From the NCBI RefSeq assembly GCF_001243045.1, contig NZ_LN849007.1, forward strand, positions 212,970-276,969: 64,000 nucleotides of DNA. The letters run 5' to 3'. The position numbers and the translations under genes are program-made. Source of the DNA: Clostridium niameyense (GTDB lineage: Bacteria > Bacillota > Clostridia > Clostridiales > Clostridiaceae). The notes under the pieces were generated by a model. The model ran no database searches and was not told where the DNA came from. It worked only from the letters and a program-made list of their open reading frames with translations. Positions 1 to 10,345 of this stretch are shown in pieces (position 1 is the first letter of the stretch; each line of letters starts with the position of its first letter).

Positions 1-270
1 ATGCAGTACCTAATCTAAAACTTGGAGAAAGATAGTATAATAATTATTTATATGGTTTTACTTTAAAATAGAATATATTTTAAAAAAATGATATAATATA
101 TTTAACAATATTATATCATTTTTAATATATTTTTAATAAATTAAAAAATACAACCCATAAATAATTTTTATTTAAATAAAAAAACACATAAATAATAAGA
201 AATTGATTATGAAGCGTACTGGATTTTGAATAGTTAGAGAACACAATTTATAAATAAAAGGGGGATAATA
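1..270. other. Upstream region of pyc
   Basis: No complete gene is visible here. Bases 3-35 could be the last ten codons and stop of a gene entering from the left, ending in the residues AVPNLKLGER, but this is too short to identify. A long AT-only hairpin lies at 83-123. A weak promoter-like pair, TTGATT at 203-208 and TTGAAT at 226-231 with 17 bp between, precedes a strong GGGGG ribosome site for pyc. Confidence 0.4.
83..123 (+). terminator. Hairpin terminator upstream of pyc
   Basis: Near-perfect inverted repeat with arms 83-99 and 108-124, an 8-nt loop, and a run of T on the 3' side. It probably ends the transcript coming from the left. The stem is almost all A-T, so it may be a weak terminator. 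Confidence 0.55.
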
Positions 271-3200
271 ATGAAAAAGTTTAAAAGAGTTCTTGTTGCT
301 AATAGAGGAGAGATAGCTATAAGAGTTTTTAGAGCTTGTCATGAATTAGGCATAAGAACTGTAGCTATATATTCTGAAGAAGATAAATTTGCACTATTTA
401 GAACTAAAGCCGATGAATCTTATTTAATAGGTAAAAATAGGGGACCTATAGAGGCATATTTAAATATTGATGAGATAATAAGTCTTGCTCTAAAAAAAGG
501 TGTAGATGCAATACATCCAGGTTATGGATTTCTATCTGAAAACCCAGAGTTTGCAAGAAAGTGTACTGAGGCAGGTATAGAGTTTATAGGACCTACTGCA
601 AATATGATGGAGAAACTAGGGGATAAAATTAAATCCAAAATTGTTGCTGAGAGTGTAAAAGTGCCTACTATACCAGGAGTTCAAAAACCAATTACATCTG
701 AAGCAGAAGCTATGGATTTTGCAAGATATTGTGGATATCCAGTAATGCTTAAAGCTGCAGCTGGTGGTGGCGGAAGAGGTATGAGAATTGTAAAAGATGA
801 AAAAGAACTAATATCATCTTTTAGAAGTGCTAAAAATGAAGCTAGAAAAGCCTTTGGTATAGACGATATGTTTATAGAAAAATATTTAGAAAATCCTAAA
901 CATATAGAGGTTCAAGTTTTAGGAGATAAAAAAGGTAATATTGTTCATTTATATGAAAGAGATTGTTCTATTCAAAGAAGACATCAAAAGGTAGTAGAGT
1001 ACACGCCTGCTTTTGCTTTGAGTGAAGAAAAAAGACAGGAAATTTGTAATGATGCTTTAAAAATAGCTAAAGCGGTAGATTATAGAAGTGCGGGTACATT
1101 AGAATTTTTAGTAGATAATTTTGGAAATCACTATTTTATAGAAATGAATCCAAGAATTCAAGTAGAGCATACAGTAACAGAAATGGTTACAGGAATAGAT
1201 ATAGTACAAAGCCAAATATTAATAGCAGAAGGATATGATTTAACTTCCGATGAAGTGGGAATAAAATCGCAAGAGGATATAAAAACAAGAGGGTTTGCTA
1301 TACAATGTAGAATAACTACAGAAGACCCATCAAACAATTTTGCACCAGATACAGGCAAAATTGAAGATTATAGAACAGGTTCTGGATTTGGTATAAGACT
1401 AGATGGAGGAAATGGATTTACAGGTGCTATTATAAGTCCTTACTATGATAGTTTATTAGTTAAAACTACAGCTTGGTCAAGAACTTTTAATGATGCTATA
1501 CGAAAGTCTATAAGATCTATTAAAGAACTTAAAATTTCAGGAGTTAAAACTAATATAGATTTTTTAATAAATGTATTGAATCATGAAAAATTTGTAGAAG
1601 GAAAATGTGGAACAAAATTTATTGAGGAAAATCCTAAATTATTTGATATACGTCCTAATGCAGATGAAGAGTTAAGAATAATAAAATTTATAGGGGAAAA
1701 GGTAGTAAATGAAACTCATGGTATAAAAAAAGATTTCGATGTACCTCAAGTACCTTTAATAAATGATGGTATAAATTTATCAGGAACAAAACAAATATTA
1801 GACAATGAAGGCCCAGAAGCACTAGTTAGCTGGATAAAATCTCAAAAGAAATTACTTTTAACAGATACTACTATGAGAGATGCTCATCAATCTCTTATGG
1901 CAACAAGAATGAGAACTATAGATATGCTTAAGATAGCTAAAGCTGAATCTTACTTAGCTAAAGATCTATTTTCTATGGAAATGTGGGGAGGAGCTACTTT
2001 TGATGTAGCTTATAGATTTTTAAAGGAATCTCCTTGGGAAAGGTTAGAAAAACTTAGGGAATTAGTGCCTAATGTTTTATTTCAAATGCTTATAAGAGGA
2101 GCTAATGCAGTAGGATATAAGAATTATCCTGATAATGTTATAAGGAAATTTATAAAGGAGTCTTCAAAGTCTGGAATAGATGTATTTAGAATATTTGATT
2201 CATTGAACTGGTTAAATGGAATGGAAGTAGCTGTAGATGAGGTATTAAACCAAGGTAAGGTTGCTGAAGCATGTATGTGCTACACAGGTGATATATTAGA
2301 TCAATACAGAGATAAATATACACTTCAATATTATGTAGATTTAGCTAAAAATATAGAGAAAAGCGGTGCTCATATATTAGGAATTAAAGATATGTCTGCA
2401 TTATTAAAACCTTATGCAGCAGAAAAACTTATAAAAGCATTAAAAAATGAAATATCTATACCAATACATCTACACACACATGATACTACGGGAAATGGAG
2501 TTGCTACAGTTCTTATGGCAGCCACTGCAGGGGTAGACATAGTAGATACTGCATTTAATAGTATGTCAGGTCTTACAAGTCAACCAGCTCTAAATTCGGT
2601 AGTTGCGGCTCTTGAGAATACAGAAAGAGATACGGGTATGGATTTAACACAATTACAAAGATTGTCAGATTATTGGAGTGCGGTAAGACCTGTATATAGC
2701 AATTTTGAGTCTGAGTTAAAATCCGGTTCAGCTGAAATATATAAATATGAGATACCAGGAGGACAATACTCAAATCTTAAACCTCAAGTTGCAAGTTTTG
2801 GATTAGAGCATAAATTTGAAGAAGTAAAGGAAATGTACAAAAAGGTAAATGAAATGTTTGGAGATATTATTAAAGTTACACCTTCTTCAAAAGTTGTAGG
2901 TGATATGGCTATATTTATGGTACAAAATGGCTTAACACCAGAGAATATATATGAAAAGGGTAAGAATATGGCTTATCCAGATTCCGTAGTAGCTTATTTT
3001 AAAGGAATGATGGGTCAACCAATGGGAGGATTCCCTGAAAAATTACAGAAGCTAGTTTTAAAAGATGAGAAGCCTATAACATGCAGGCCAGGGGAAATGT
3101 TAGAGGAAGAAAATTTTCATAAAATAAAAAAACATTTAAAAGAAAAGTTTAATTTAGATGCTAGTGAAAAAGAAATTATGAGTTACGCATTATATCCAGA

Positions 3201-3705
3201 AGTATTTGAGCAATACTTGAATTTCTTAAATGAATACGGAGATTTAAGTTCCATGGGTAGCGATGTGTTTTTCCATGGATTATATGAAGGTGAAATAGCC
3301 GAAATAGAAATAGAAGAAGGAAAGATATTAATAGTTCAGTTATCAGAAATAGGTAAGGTAGATTCACAAGGGTATAGAACATTAGTATTTGAGATAAATG
3401 GAAACAGAAGGGAAACAAAGATAAAGGACAAGTCCAGCTTAGCATCAAATTTAAAATTAGAAAATGAAATTAGAATGGCAAATCCAGAAGATAAAAGCAA
3501 TATAGGTTCTAGTATACCAGGAAATGTGGTTAAGGTTTTAGTTGATATAGGTGATGAAGTTAAAAAAGGTGATGATTTAATAGTTATAGAAGCTATGAAA
3601 ATGGAAACAAATGTAGTAGCTCATGAAGATGGGATTATAAAAAATATATTAGTTAAAGAAGGACAACAAGTAAAAACAGGACAATTACTTATAGAGATAA
3701 AGTAA
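271..3705 (+). CDS. pyc: Pyruvate carboxylase
   Basis: Biotin enzyme that carboxylates pyruvate to oxaloacetate using ATP and bicarbonate in the cytoplasm, feeding aspartate and anaplerosis. The 1144-residue length fits a single-chain pyruvate carboxylase. Residues 1-450 are the biotin carboxylase half, with an ATP-grasp glycine-rich loop (AAGGGGRGM) and the ERDCSIQRRHQK motif. Residues about 525-800 are the carboxyltransferase domain, starting LLTDTTMRDAHQS. The C-terminal biotinyl domain carries the AMKM motif with the biotinylated lysine at K1110. The start is supported by a GGGGG ribosome site 8 nt upstream. The gene is transcribed alone and closed by a strong terminator. Nothing is truncated. 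Confidence 0.97.
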   Translation: MKKFKRVLVANRGEIAIRVFRACHELGIRTVAIYSEEDKFALFRTKADESYLIGKNRGPIEAYLNIDEIISLALKKGVDAIHPGYGFLSENPEFARKCTEAGIEFIGPTANMMEKLGDKIKSKIVAESVKVPTIPGVQKPITSEAEAMDFARYCGYPVMLKAAAGGGGRGMRIVKDEKELISSFRSAKNEARKAFGIDDMFIEKYLENPKHIEVQVLGDKKGNIVHLYERDCSIQRRHQKVVEYTPAFALSEEKRQEICNDALKIAKAVDYRSAGTLEFLVDNFGNHYFIEMNPRIQVEHTVTEMVTGIDIVQSQILIAEGYDLTSDEVGIKSQEDIKTRGFAIQCRITTEDPSNNFAPDTGKIEDYRTGSGFGIRLDGGNGFTGAIISPYYDSLLVKTTAWSRTFNDAIRKSIRSIKELKISGVKTNIDFLINVLNHEKFVEGKCGTKFIEENPKLFDIRPNADEELRIIKFIGEKVVNETHGIKKDFDVPQVPLINDGINLSGTKQILDNEGPEALVSWIKSQKKLLLTDTTMRDAHQSLMATRMRTIDMLKIAKAESYLAKDLFSMEMWGGATFDVAYRFLKESPWERLEKLRELVPNVLFQMLIRGANAVGYKNYPDNVIRKFIKESSKSGIDVFRIFDSLNWLNGMEVAVDEVLNQGKVAEACMCYTGDILDQYRDKYTLQYYVDLAKNIEKSGAHILGIKDMSALLKPYAAEKLIKALKNEISIPIHLHTHDTTGNGVATVLMAATAGVDIVDTAFNSMSGLTSQPALNSVVAALENTERDTGMDLTQLQRLSDYWSAVRPVYSNFESELKSGSAEIYKYEIPGGQYSNLKPQVASFGLEHKFEEVKEMYKKVNEMFGDIIKVTPSSKVVGDMAIFMVQNGLTPENIYEKGKNMAYPDSVVAYFKGMMGQPMGGFPEKLQKLVLKDEKPITCRPGEMLEEENFHKIKKHLKEKFNLDASEKEIMSYALYPEVFEQYLNFLNEYGDLSSMGSDVFFHGLYEGEIAEIEIEEGKILIVQLSEIGKVDSQGYRTLVFEINGNRRETKIKDKSSLASNLKLENEIRMANPEDKSNIGSSIPGNVVKVLVDIGDEVKKGDDLIVIEAMKMETNVVAHEDGIIKNILVKEGQQVKTGQLLIEIK

Positions 3706-3736
3706 AAAAAACGCTGCTTATTAGCAGCGTTTTTAT
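3706..3736 (+). terminator. Rho-independent terminator of pyc
   Basis: Stem of AAACGCTGCT and AGCAGCGTTT around a 4-nt TATT loop, followed by a T run, immediately after the pyc stop codon. Confidence 0.93.
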
Positions 3737-4049
3737 TATGGGAAGTTTATAATGGGTTTTAAATGGTTTATCTATCTATTCTATGTATTTATTATATAAT
3801 AAAAAAATTATTCTGTCAAAACATTAACAAAAATAAAGTTAAAAACTAAGTGAAATTTAAATATTTTCTATTTAAATATAAAATTGTCTTATGTTTTTAT
3901 ATGTATATTATAAATATTTTGTTAAATATATAATTATATATTTGTTATATAAAATTAAATAGTAGTTTGTCTATGGTATAATTACTATTAATATAGGAAA
4001 ATAATACATATGAAATTAATTATTAGTAAAAGAGAGGAGAATAAAAAAT
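3737..4049. other. AT-rich intergenic region before the M16C protease
   Basis: No gene or RNA motif is recognisable in these roughly 310 bases. An extended -10 (TATAAT at 3977-3982, preceded by TG at 3974-3975) is the best promoter candidate for the protease gene. No convincing -35 box accompanies it. Confidence 0.4.
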
Positions 4050-6977
4050 ATGCGTTTGAAAGTTGGAGAAGTATACCATGGATTTAAGTTATTAAAAGAA
4101 GAAACTATAAAAGAGATAAATTCTATAGCTCAAGAGTTTTTACATGAAAAAAGTGGAGCTAAACTTTTATATTTAAATAATGATGATGATAATAAGGTGT
4201 TTTCTATAAGTTTTAGAACTCCTCCTAAAGATAGTACTGGTGTAGCTCATATATTGGAACATTCAGTTTTATGTGGTTCAAGAAAATTTCCAGTTAAAGA
4301 ACCATTTGTAGAACTCATAAAAGGTTCTTTAAATACATTTCTAAATGCCATGACTTTCCCAGATAAAACTATGTATCCTGTAGCTAGCACTAATGATAAG
4401 GATTTTATAAATTTAATGGATGTATATTTAGATGCAGTGCTTTACCCCAATATATATAAATATCCAGAAATATTAATGCAAGAGGGTTGGCATTATGAAC
4501 TAGAAAATAAAGAAGATGATCTTCAATATAAAGGTGTAGTTTATAATGAAATGAAAGGAGCACTTTCTTCACCTGATTCTATATTATTTAGAAAAATACA
4601 GGAGTCTTTGTTTAAAGACACAATTTATGGAGTAGAATCTGGAGGAGATCCTAAAGATATACCTAATCTTACTTATGAAGAGTTTTTAGATTTTCACAAA
4701 AAATATTATCATCCATCTAACAGCTTTATATTTTTGTATGGAAAAATGGACATAGTAGATAAATTAAAGTTTATCAATGATAACTATTTAAAAGATTTTA
4801 AAAAGATAGAAGTAGATTCAGAAATAAAACCTCAAAAATCTTTTAAAGAGCCACAATATATGGAAATTAAATATCCAATTTTAAATAATGAAAGTGAAAA
4901 GGACAAAACATATTTAAGTTTAAACTTTGCGGTAGGAAAATCAACAGATAAGGAATTATATTTAGCTTTCGATATTTTAGAATATATATTATTAGAAACA
5001 CCATCATCTCCACTAAAAAAGGCATTATTAGAAGCTAAAATAGGTAAAGATATATTTGGTGTATATGATAATAGTATACTTCAGCCTACTTTTAGTATTG
5101 TATTGAAAAATTCTAATGAGGATAAATTAGAAGAATTTAAGTCTATTGTGTATGATACTTTAAATAGATTAGTAGATGAAGGAATAGATAAAAAACTTAT
5201 AGAATCCTCAATAAATATAAAAGAGTTTGCTTTAAGAGAGGCAGATTATCAAGGATATCCGAAGGGCCTTATATATAATTTTAAATGTATGGATAGTTGG
5301 CTTTATGGTGAAAATCCAATTATTCATTTAGAATATAATGAAGTATTAAAGAATATAAAAAAGGCATTAAACACTAATTATTTTGAGGATTTAATAGAAA
5401 GATATCTATTAAATAATAACCATGCATCATTATTGGTTATAAAACCGGAAAAGGGATTAGAAGAAAAAAGAATTGAAGATGTAAAAAATAAACTTAAAAA
5501 ATATAAAGAAAGTTTAAAAGAAGATGAAATAGATAATTTAATTAGGGAAACTAAAAAACTACAAGAAAGACAAAAAAGTCGTGATTCTGTTGAGAATTTA
5601 AAGAAGATACCATTACTTTCAATAGATGATATAGATGAAAATGGAGAAAAGTTACCATTAGAAGAAAAAGAAATTTTAGGTATAAAAACTTTATATCATA
5701 ATATATTTACAAATAAAATTTCTTATATAAATTTATATTTTAATACTAAAGCTATTGAAAAAGAGGATATACCATACATATCTTTATTATCCTCAGTCTT
5801 AGGAAAAGTTAGTACTGAAAATTATAATTATGCTGATTTATCTAATGAAATAAATATAAACACTGGTGGTATTAAATATGGAGCAGAATGTTTTAGCGAC
5901 AGTAAGGACTTTAATAAATATTATCCTATGTTTGTTATAAATGCTAAATGTTTATCAAGCAAAGTTAAAAATTTAATGGAAATTTTAAAAGAAATAATTT
6001 CTAATACTAGATTTGATGAAAAGGAAAGATTAAGAGAAGTAGTAGAAGAATTAAAATCAAGAATGCAGATGGTTATGTTCGATAGAGGAGATATTGTAGC
6101 TGTAAAAAGATTATTTTCATATTTTTCTCCTTCAGGCAAATATGATGAAGTTTTATATGGAATAGAGTTTTATAAATTCATAGAAGATTTAGAGAAAAAT
6201 TTTGATGAAAAATTTGAAAAGGTGAGTTATTCACTTGAGAAAGTATTTAATAAAATTTTTAATATAAATAATTTATTAATAAGTGTAGCATCAGAAGAAG
6301 AAGATTTTGATAATTTTAAAAAAGAATTTAAAATATTAAAAGATGTCTTAAAAGATGAAGAATTAATTTATTATGATTATAACTTTAAACTAAATGAGAA
6401 AAATGAAGGTTTTATTACTACAAGCAAAGTTCAATATGTAGCTAAAGGATATAATTTTCAAAAGTTAGGATATGAATATAAAGGAAGATTACAGCTTATC
6501 AAAACTATAATAAGTTATGATTACTTATGGAATAAAGTTAGGGTACAGGGAGGTGCCTATGGATGCTTTACCTCTTTTATGAAAAATGGTAATACATTCT
6601 TTGCATCTTATAGAGATCCAAACTTAAAAGAAACTTTAAATGCATATGATAATGCTTCAAAGTATTTAGCTGATTTTGATACAGAAGAAAGGGAAATGAC
6701 TAAATATATTATAGGTACTATTTCTGATATAGATATGCCATTAACACCTTCTATGAAGGCCAGAAGAGCGGTAGATTATTATCTAAGAAATATATCATAT
6801 GAAGATATGCAAAGGGATAGAAAAGATATACTAGAAGCAAATCCTGTTTCTATAAGGGAAGTTAGCGCTTTGATTAAAGAATCAATGAATGAAAATTATA
6901 TATGTGTTGTAGGTAATGAAGAAAAGATAAAAGAAAATAAAGAAGAATTCAATAATATATTAAATATTTTTGAATAG
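4050..6977 (+). CDS. M16C-family zinc metalloprotease (PreP/insulinase-like)
   Basis: Large clan ME peptidase of 975 residues, the usual size for the M16C/presequence-protease group, in which two half-shells enclose and degrade peptides. The inverted zinc site HxxEH is at H67-I-L-E70-H71, and the distal zinc ligand is probably E167 in the NEMKGALSS motif. The second, catalytically silent M16 half fills the C-terminal part. No signal peptide is seen, so it is probably cytoplasmic peptide clearance, which suits a proteolytic amino-acid fermenter. It stands alone, with its own ribosome site (GAGAGGAG) and a terminator. Family assignment is firm; the substrate is unknown. Confidence 0.93.
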   Translation: MRLKVGEVYHGFKLLKEETIKEINSIAQEFLHEKSGAKLLYLNNDDDNKVFSISFRTPPKDSTGVAHILEHSVLCGSRKFPVKEPFVELIKGSLNTFLNAMTFPDKTMYPVASTNDKDFINLMDVYLDAVLYPNIYKYPEILMQEGWHYELENKEDDLQYKGVVYNEMKGALSSPDSILFRKIQESLFKDTIYGVESGGDPKDIPNLTYEEFLDFHKKYYHPSNSFIFLYGKMDIVDKLKFINDNYLKDFKKIEVDSEIKPQKSFKEPQYMEIKYPILNNESEKDKTYLSLNFAVGKSTDKELYLAFDILEYILLETPSSPLKKALLEAKIGKDIFGVYDNSILQPTFSIVLKNSNEDKLEEFKSIVYDTLNRLVDEGIDKKLIESSINIKEFALREADYQGYPKGLIYNFKCMDSWLYGENPIIHLEYNEVLKNIKKALNTNYFEDLIERYLLNNNHASLLVIKPEKGLEEKRIEDVKNKLKKYKESLKEDEIDNLIRETKKLQERQKSRDSVENLKKIPLLSIDDIDENGEKLPLEEKEILGIKTLYHNIFTNKISYINLYFNTKAIEKEDIPYISLLSSVLGKVSTENYNYADLSNEININTGGIKYGAECFSDSKDFNKYYPMFVINAKCLSSKVKNLMEILKEIISNTRFDEKERLREVVEELKSRMQMVMFDRGDIVAVKRLFSYFSPSGKYDEVLYGIEFYKFIEDLEKNFDEKFEKVSYSLEKVFNKIFNINNLLISVASEEEDFDNFKKEFKILKDVLKDEELIYYDYNFKLNEKNEGFITTSKVQYVAKGYNFQKLGYEYKGRLQLIKTIISYDYLWNKVRVQGGAYGCFTSFMKNGNTFFASYRDPNLKETLNAYDNASKYLADFDTEEREMTKYIIGTISDIDMPLTPSMKARRAVDYYLRNISYEDMQRDRKDILEANPVSIREVSALIKESMNENYICVVGNEEKIKENKEEFNNILNIFE

Positions 6978-6979
6978 TA

Positions 6980-7014
6980 AAAAAGCTGTCTCATTTTATT
7001 GAGACAGCTTTAAT
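6980..7014. terminator. Bidirectional terminator
   Basis: Perfect 12-bp stem (AAAGCTGTCTCA with TGAGACAGCTTT) at 6982-7011, lying between the convergent protease gene and the cstA-family gene. Confidence 0.92.
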
Positions 7015-7023
7015 AGCTTTTTA

Positions 7024-8445
7024 TTAAGCAGCATTATTCATATCTTTAGAGCTGTTTTTTACTGATTTATTAAGGAATAATACTAAAGCAACTAAAGCTG
7101 CTACCACACCGATAGGATATCCTATGCTTGCACTAAACTTAAATCCTTCTGGTGCTACAAGAATGTAAGTTACAGAAACTGCTGTCATAAATGTAGCAGG
7201 TATGCTTGCCATCCAATGAAGTTTTTTATTCTTAGCAAGATAAGCTGCTGCAGTCCATAATACTATCATAGCTAAAGTTTGGTTTGACCATGCAAAGTAT
7301 CTCCAAATTATATCAAAGTTGATTTTTGTTAATATAAATCCTACTACGAATAATGGTATACTTATAGCTAGTCTATTTTTTATAGGACCTTGTTCATAGT
7401 GTAATAAATCGGCAACTATGAGTCTTGAACTTCTAAAAGCTGTATCTCCAGAAGTTATAGGGCAGGCAACAACACCAAGTATGGCTAAAGCTCCACCAAA
7501 TTTTCCAAGTAAAGAGTTTGAAATAGTATTTACTACCCAAGCAGGTCCACCATTGGCTGCCATTTGTTTTCCTAGTTCACCAGTTCCACCGAAGAATGTC
7601 ATAGCAGCAGCAGCCCAAATTAAGGCTAATATACCTTCTGCAATCATTGCTCCATAGAATATTTGTCTTCCTTGCTTCTCGTTTGTTATACATCTAGCCA
7701 TTAATGGAGACTGAGTTGAGTGGAAACCAGAAATAGCACCACAAGCTATAGTTACAAACATTAAAGGCCATATTGGAAGATGTTTTGGATGTAAATTAGT
7801 TAAAGTTACTTCAGGAATATGATATCCATTTATAACTAAACTTCCACCTATACCTATAGCCATTATTAATAAACAGACACCGAATAGTGGATAAATTTTT
7901 CCGATTACTTTGTCAACAGGAAGCATAGTTGCAAGAACATAATATATGAATATTACATATATCCATACAACTTTATTAGTACCTGTTAATGTTTTTAAAA
8001 GACCTGCAGGTCCCATGATAAACACAACACCCGTTAATACTAGTAATATTACAGAAAAACCTCTCATGAATTGTTTAAATCCATTTCCAAGATACTTTCC
8101 AACAACTTCTGGGATACTTGCACCATCGTGTCTTACTGAAAGCATTCCAGAAAAATAATCGTGTACTCCACCTGCAAATATAGAACCTAAAACAATCCAT
8201 AAAAATGCAACTGGTCCCCAAAGTGCACCAGAAATGGCTCCAAATATTGGTCCTAATCCTGCTATATTTAGAAATTGAATCATAAAAATTTTCCATGCTG
8301 AAAGGGGAACAAAATCTACTCCATCTTCTAGTCTTACTGCTGGAGTTTTTATTGATTCATCTGCTCCAAACATTTTTTCTACAAACTTACCGTATGTAAA
8401 ATATCCAATTATTAAAGCGAATAATGATATAAAAAATGATACCAT
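7024..8445 (-). CDS. cstA: CstA-family carrier (carbon starvation protein / BtsT-like)
   Basis: Integral membrane protein of 473 residues with about a dozen hydrophobic segments. This is the short form of the CstA family, whereas E. coli CstA and BtsT are about 700 residues. Family signatures include a conserved GPIFGAISGALWGP stretch near residue 65 and GAISGFHSTQSPLMARC near 235. Characterised relatives import pyruvate or peptides, probably by cation symport. It is divergent from the LytS/LytTR pair at 8705-11096, the same partnership as E. coli BtsS/BtsR with the pyruvate carrier BtsT. A pyruvate-like substrate is therefore inferred from context and is not proved. Confidence 0.9.
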   Translation of the reverse strand: MVSFFISLFALIIGYFTYGKFVEKMFGADESIKTPAVRLEDGVDFVPLSAWKIFMIQFLNIAGLGPIFGAISGALWGPVAFLWIVLGSIFAGGVHDYFSGMLSVRHDGASIPEVVGKYLGNGFKQFMRGFSVILLVLTGVVFIMGPAGLLKTLTGTNKVVWIYVIFIYYVLATMLPVDKVIGKIYPLFGVCLLIMAIGIGGSLVINGYHIPEVTLTNLHPKHLPIWPLMFVTIACGAISGFHSTQSPLMARCITNEKQGRQIFYGAMIAEGILALIWAAAAMTFFGGTGELGKQMAANGGPAWVVNTISNSLLGKFGGALAILGVVACPITSGDTAFRSSRLIVADLLHYEQGPIKNRLAISIPLFVVGFILTKINFDIIWRYFAWSNQTLAMIVLWTAAAYLAKNKKLHWMASIPATFMTAVSVTYILVAPEGFKFSASIGYPIGVVAALVALVLFLNKSVKNSSKDMNNAA

Positions 8446-8578
8446 AATAAAATTAAACCTCCTGTTTCTTTTTGTTAAATCGATTACACTTGTTTCTTAA
8501 ATTATAATCCGTCTCTTTCATATAATAAGGTATTTTTAAATTTTTATTAATAATAAATGAATGAAAGGCAAAAAAACA

Positions 8579-8604
8579 AGGTTAACTTGTACAAAAGTTA
8601 GCCT
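8579..8604. promoter_or_regulatory. Candidate operator between cstA and lytS
   Basis: Inverted repeat with 10-bp arms and one mismatch around the spacer GTACAA (core TAACTT-N6-AAGTTA). It lies just upstream of the lytS promoter and in the shared divergent region, so it is well placed for the adjacent LytTR regulator. GTT-containing half-sites recur at 8581, 8597 and 8615, but the 16-18 bp spacing is shorter than typical LytTR direct repeats. Confidence 0.45.
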
Positions 8605-8619
8605 ATTTAACAAAGTTCA

Positions 8620-8649
8620 TATACAAAAAATTCTTATTTATTGTATAAT
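8620..8649 (+). promoter_or_regulatory. Promoter of lytS-like gene
   Basis: Consensus TATAAT at 8644-8649, with a weak -35 (TATACA, 8620-8625) 18 bp upstream. Confidence 0.5.
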
Positions 8650-8704
8650 TTATAAGGAATATATAAATATTTTGAGTTATTTAAAAAAATAGGGAGTAGG
8701 ATTT

Positions 8705-10345
8705 ATGATTTATATACAATTATTAGAGAGCATGTCATTGATAGGAATAGCTGCTTATTTATATAGTCAAACTAGAACATTTGAAGGTTTAATAAAGGAA
8801 GAATTAAATTTAAAAAATAAGATTATAATGATATTATTTTTTAGTACTTTATCTATATTAGGAACCTATACTGGAGTAAATGTAGAACATTACGCTTTGG
8901 CTAATACAAGGCCCATAGGAGCTATAGTTGCAGGATATATAGGCGGCCCTATAGTTGGTATTATTGTAGGAATTATAGCAGGGCTACATAGATACTCGTT
9001 AGGAGGATATACAGCATTGGCATGTGCTATATCTACTATAGTAGAAGGATTAGTAGGTGGAATAGGAAGTAAATTTTTAAAAAATGATGAGTTAAGTATA
9101 TCTATAGGTTTTATTTCGGCTATAGTTGCAGAAATACTACAAATGGTTATAATAATACTGATTTCTAAACCTTATGAATATGCTTTAAATTTAGAAAAAA
9201 TTATAGCTTTTCCAATGATAATAATAAATTCTGTTGGAGTAGCCATATTCATAAATATAATAAATAATACACAACAACGTTACAATGAAATAGGTGCTAT
9301 TCAGCTGCAAAAGGCGTTGAATATAGCTAAACGAACATCTATTTATCTGCGAAATGGATTTAATAAAGATATAGCATATAAGGTTTGTAATATTATATAT
9401 GAAATGATAGATACAAAAGGGGTATTTATATCTGATGGAAAAGATGTAGTATCTTATTTAGGTAAGAATATAGATGAAGGGGAATTGAAAGGTAGTATAA
9501 AAGATTATTGTAAGTACAAAAACTATGCAGTAATAAATTTAGTGCAAAGCAGGAAAAAATTTTACTGTATACCCATATATATAAAGGAAAAAGATTTTAA
9601 ATTTGTAATTGGGTTAGGTATAAAGCTTAGTAAAATAGATAAATATTTCATAGAATTTTGCAAAGAATTAAGTTCTCTTTTAGCAACACAAATTGAATTA
9701 TATGAATTAGACCAATTAGCACAGGAAGGAGCAAAAGCTGAATTTAAAGCATTAAGCGCTCAAATTCATCCTCATTTTCTATTTAATACTTTAAATACAA
9801 TAGCATCTTTTTGTAGAATTGATCCTAATAAAGCAAGAAAATTAATATTAGATCTTTCTAATTATTTTAGGCAAACTTTAAAAAAGGAAACAGATTTTGT
9901 TACATTAAAAGAAGAACTAGATTTTATAAATTCTTATTTGTCTATTGAAAAAGCTAGGTTTGGAGAAAGGTTAATTATAAGTAAAAATATTTCAGAAGAA
10001 TTAATGAATATAAAAATGCCGTTATTTATATTACAGCCCATAATAGAAAACTCCATAAAGCATGGTATTTTGATAAAACCAGAAGGAGGAGAGGTTAAAA
10101 TTATGGCTGTACAACAAAGGGATGAAATAAAATTTACTGTAGAGGATACTGGTATGGGAATGACAGAGAAGAGACTTAAAGAAGTATTAGAAAATTGGCC
10201 AGGAATAGGGTTATTTAATGTAAGTAAAAGATTGAAATTGTTGTATGGGGAAGATAATAATTTATATATAGAGAGTCATTTAAATAAAGGAACTAAAGTA
10301 AGTTTTTATATTCCCAAGGAGGTTATTAAAGTTGAGAAAAATTAA
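8705..10345 (+). CDS. LytS/BtsS-type sensor histidine kinase
   Basis: Membrane-bound sensor kinase of 546 residues. Residues 1-185 hold the five-helix LytS transmembrane receptor domain (5TMR-LYT), including the GxxGGxxG-like loops around residues 85-120. A GAF-like segment follows at about 195-330. The dimerisation and phosphoacceptor helix contains QIHPHFLFN, with H357 the likely phosphorylated histidine. The HATPase domain follows, with an N box (PIIENSIKHG) and a G box (VEDTGMGM). It overlaps the next gene by 14 bp and forms a two-component pair with it. Because cstA is divergent, the signal is probably extracellular pyruvate or a similar nutrient. The signal is inference; the architecture is clear. 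Confidence 0.93.
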   Translation: MIYIQLLESMSLIGIAAYLYSQTRTFEGLIKEELNLKNKIIMILFFSTLSILGTYTGVNVEHYALANTRPIGAIVAGYIGGPIVGIIVGIIAGLHRYSLGGYTALACAISTIVEGLVGGIGSKFLKNDELSISIGFISAIVAEILQMVIIILISKPYEYALNLEKIIAFPMIIINSVGVAIFINIINNTQQRYNEIGAIQLQKALNIAKRTSIYLRNGFNKDIAYKVCNIIYEMIDTKGVFISDGKDVVSYLGKNIDEGELKGSIKDYCKYKNYAVINLVQSRKKFYCIPIYIKEKDFKFVIGLGIKLSKIDKYFIEFCKELSSLLATQIELYELDQLAQEGAKAEFKALSAQIHPHFLFNTLNTIASFCRIDPNKARKLILDLSNYFRQTLKKETDFVTLKEELDFINSYLSIEKARFGERLIISKNISEELMNIKMPLFILQPIIENSIKHGILIKPEGGEVKIMAVQQRDEIKFTVEDTGMGMTEKRLKEVLENWPGIGLFNVSKRLKLLYGEDNNLYIESHLNKGTKVSFYIPKEVIKVEKN

